Source of the DNA: Setaria digitata
Taxonomy: Eukaryota; Nematoda; Chromadorea; Rhabditida; Setariidae
DNA length: 64,000 bases
Direction: 5' to 3'
Assembly: GCA_003640385.1 (NCBI GenBank)
Contig: RCAB01000056.1
Span: 1-64,000 of the forward strand
Positions 63,554-64,000 of the stretch are shown here, in pieces; positions within the stretch are counted from its first letter, which is position 1; every line of letters begins with the position of its first letter. The position numbers were made by a program, and so were the translations under genes. The notes under the pieces are model-generated. The model saw only the letters and a program-made list of their open reading frames with translations, was not told where the DNA came from and searched no databases.

Positions 63554-63689
63554 GAAAGGTATTGGACGTCGTCGCGGAAGTTCAATTCGTAACGGGCAAA
63601 CAATTAACATTGATCCAATACCGAAGCGCTCACCAAGTCCAATGCAACCTTCAAAAGATGTGAAAGAAGGGACATCTACCGTTTCAGCC
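63554..63689 (+). CDS. Internal exon of a gene continuing beyond the window
   Basis: Acceptor TTCTTTGTAG, then G plus 45 codons, then donor GCC|GTAATT; enters needing one base and leaves in phase 0. The peptide is basic and Ser/Pro-rich: KGIGRRRGSSIRNGQ near the start, then INIDPIPKRSPSPMQPSK. RRRGSS contains a basophilic-kinase consensus (R-R-x-S, as for PKA), and RSPSP a proline-directed site. It looks like a disordered cytoplasmic or regulatory segment. I do not recognise the protein. Following exons must lie past 64000, since nothing suitable appears in the last 300 bases. Confidence 0.7.
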
Positions 63690-64000
63690 GTAATTTTTTT
63701 TTTCTTTTTTTACCTAGTATGAACGTTATAAAATTTTCTCTACACAAACTTTTTTCTCAATTTTTTATTCGTTTTACAGTAAATTAATTGTCCTAATTTT
63801 TCTACATGTAATGGTTAACATCGTTTAGTACAAACTTTCCAATTTTTTTTGTTGGATAAAAGGAGCTTATAAAAAGATAATAAAATTGCAATCAAATAAA
63901 TTTGTATCTTTCCTAAATATAAATATATAATCAAACTAAAACTGAATTAGTGGTAACGACTGAATGCAAAGTTAATGATTAATCTAAATTGTAATTTATT
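63690..64000. other. Presumed intron at the right edge
   Basis: Starts with a consensus-like donor and is AT-rich throughout. A TTTTACAG at 63772-63779 is followed at once by TAA in the reading phase, so it is not a plausible next exon. Confidence 0.55.

Overview
The window looks like nematode nuclear DNA. It is strongly AT-rich, has long non-coding stretches, small genes split by introns with short T-rich TTTCAG-type acceptors, and one gene (SERCA) whose residues follow the nematode SCA-1 sequence closely. A parasitic, probably filarial, nematode is my best guess; this is inference from composition and gene structure, and I cannot name the species. There is no sign of a bacterial operon, CRISPR array, rRNA or tRNA.

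Layout. 1-4109 is AT-rich non-coding DNA with an AAT/GAT-type repeat tract. 4110-11757 (minus) is a complete sarco/endoplasmic reticulum Ca2+ ATPase gene; I could place all 17 coding exons with consistent phase (1065 residues), including one GC-AG intron and a likely trans-splice acceptor just upstream of the ATG. About 16 kb of AT-rich DNA follows, holding one GC-richer open segment (13931-14266), a possible two-exon small gene or gene relic (24152-24550), and a direct-repeat/inverted-repeat structure (26314-26629). On the plus strand, 28126-30725 is a five-exon gene for a 188-residue single-pass membrane protein with a Tyr-rich N-terminus, a PPxY motif and a C-terminus matching a class I PDZ ligand. 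A well-bounded exon at 32081-32216, in the same phase, suggests an alternative C-terminus lacking the PDZ ligand.

From about 33 kb to the end I see no complete gene. The last real exon (63554-63689, plus) encodes a basic, Ser/Pro-rich segment and must belong to a gene continuing off the right edge. Two upstream candidates, 51703-51737 and 58705-58850, both start with ATG, end in a GT donor and leave the exact phase this exon needs, so they look like alternative first exons from separate promoters of one large gene. The space between holds GC-richer islands (34.3, 42.4-42.9, 52.1, 53.6-54.2 kb), a very long pure CT microsatellite (60922-61273), a single N flanked by an exact 54-bp duplication (likely an assembly artefact at 45576), and several short open segments of uncertain status.

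Functionally only SERCA can be named with confidence: it pumps cytosolic Ca2+ into the ER/SR lumen. It and the small membrane-protein gene are divergently transcribed, about 16 kb apart, too far to assume a shared promoter. The other proteins are described from visible motifs only.
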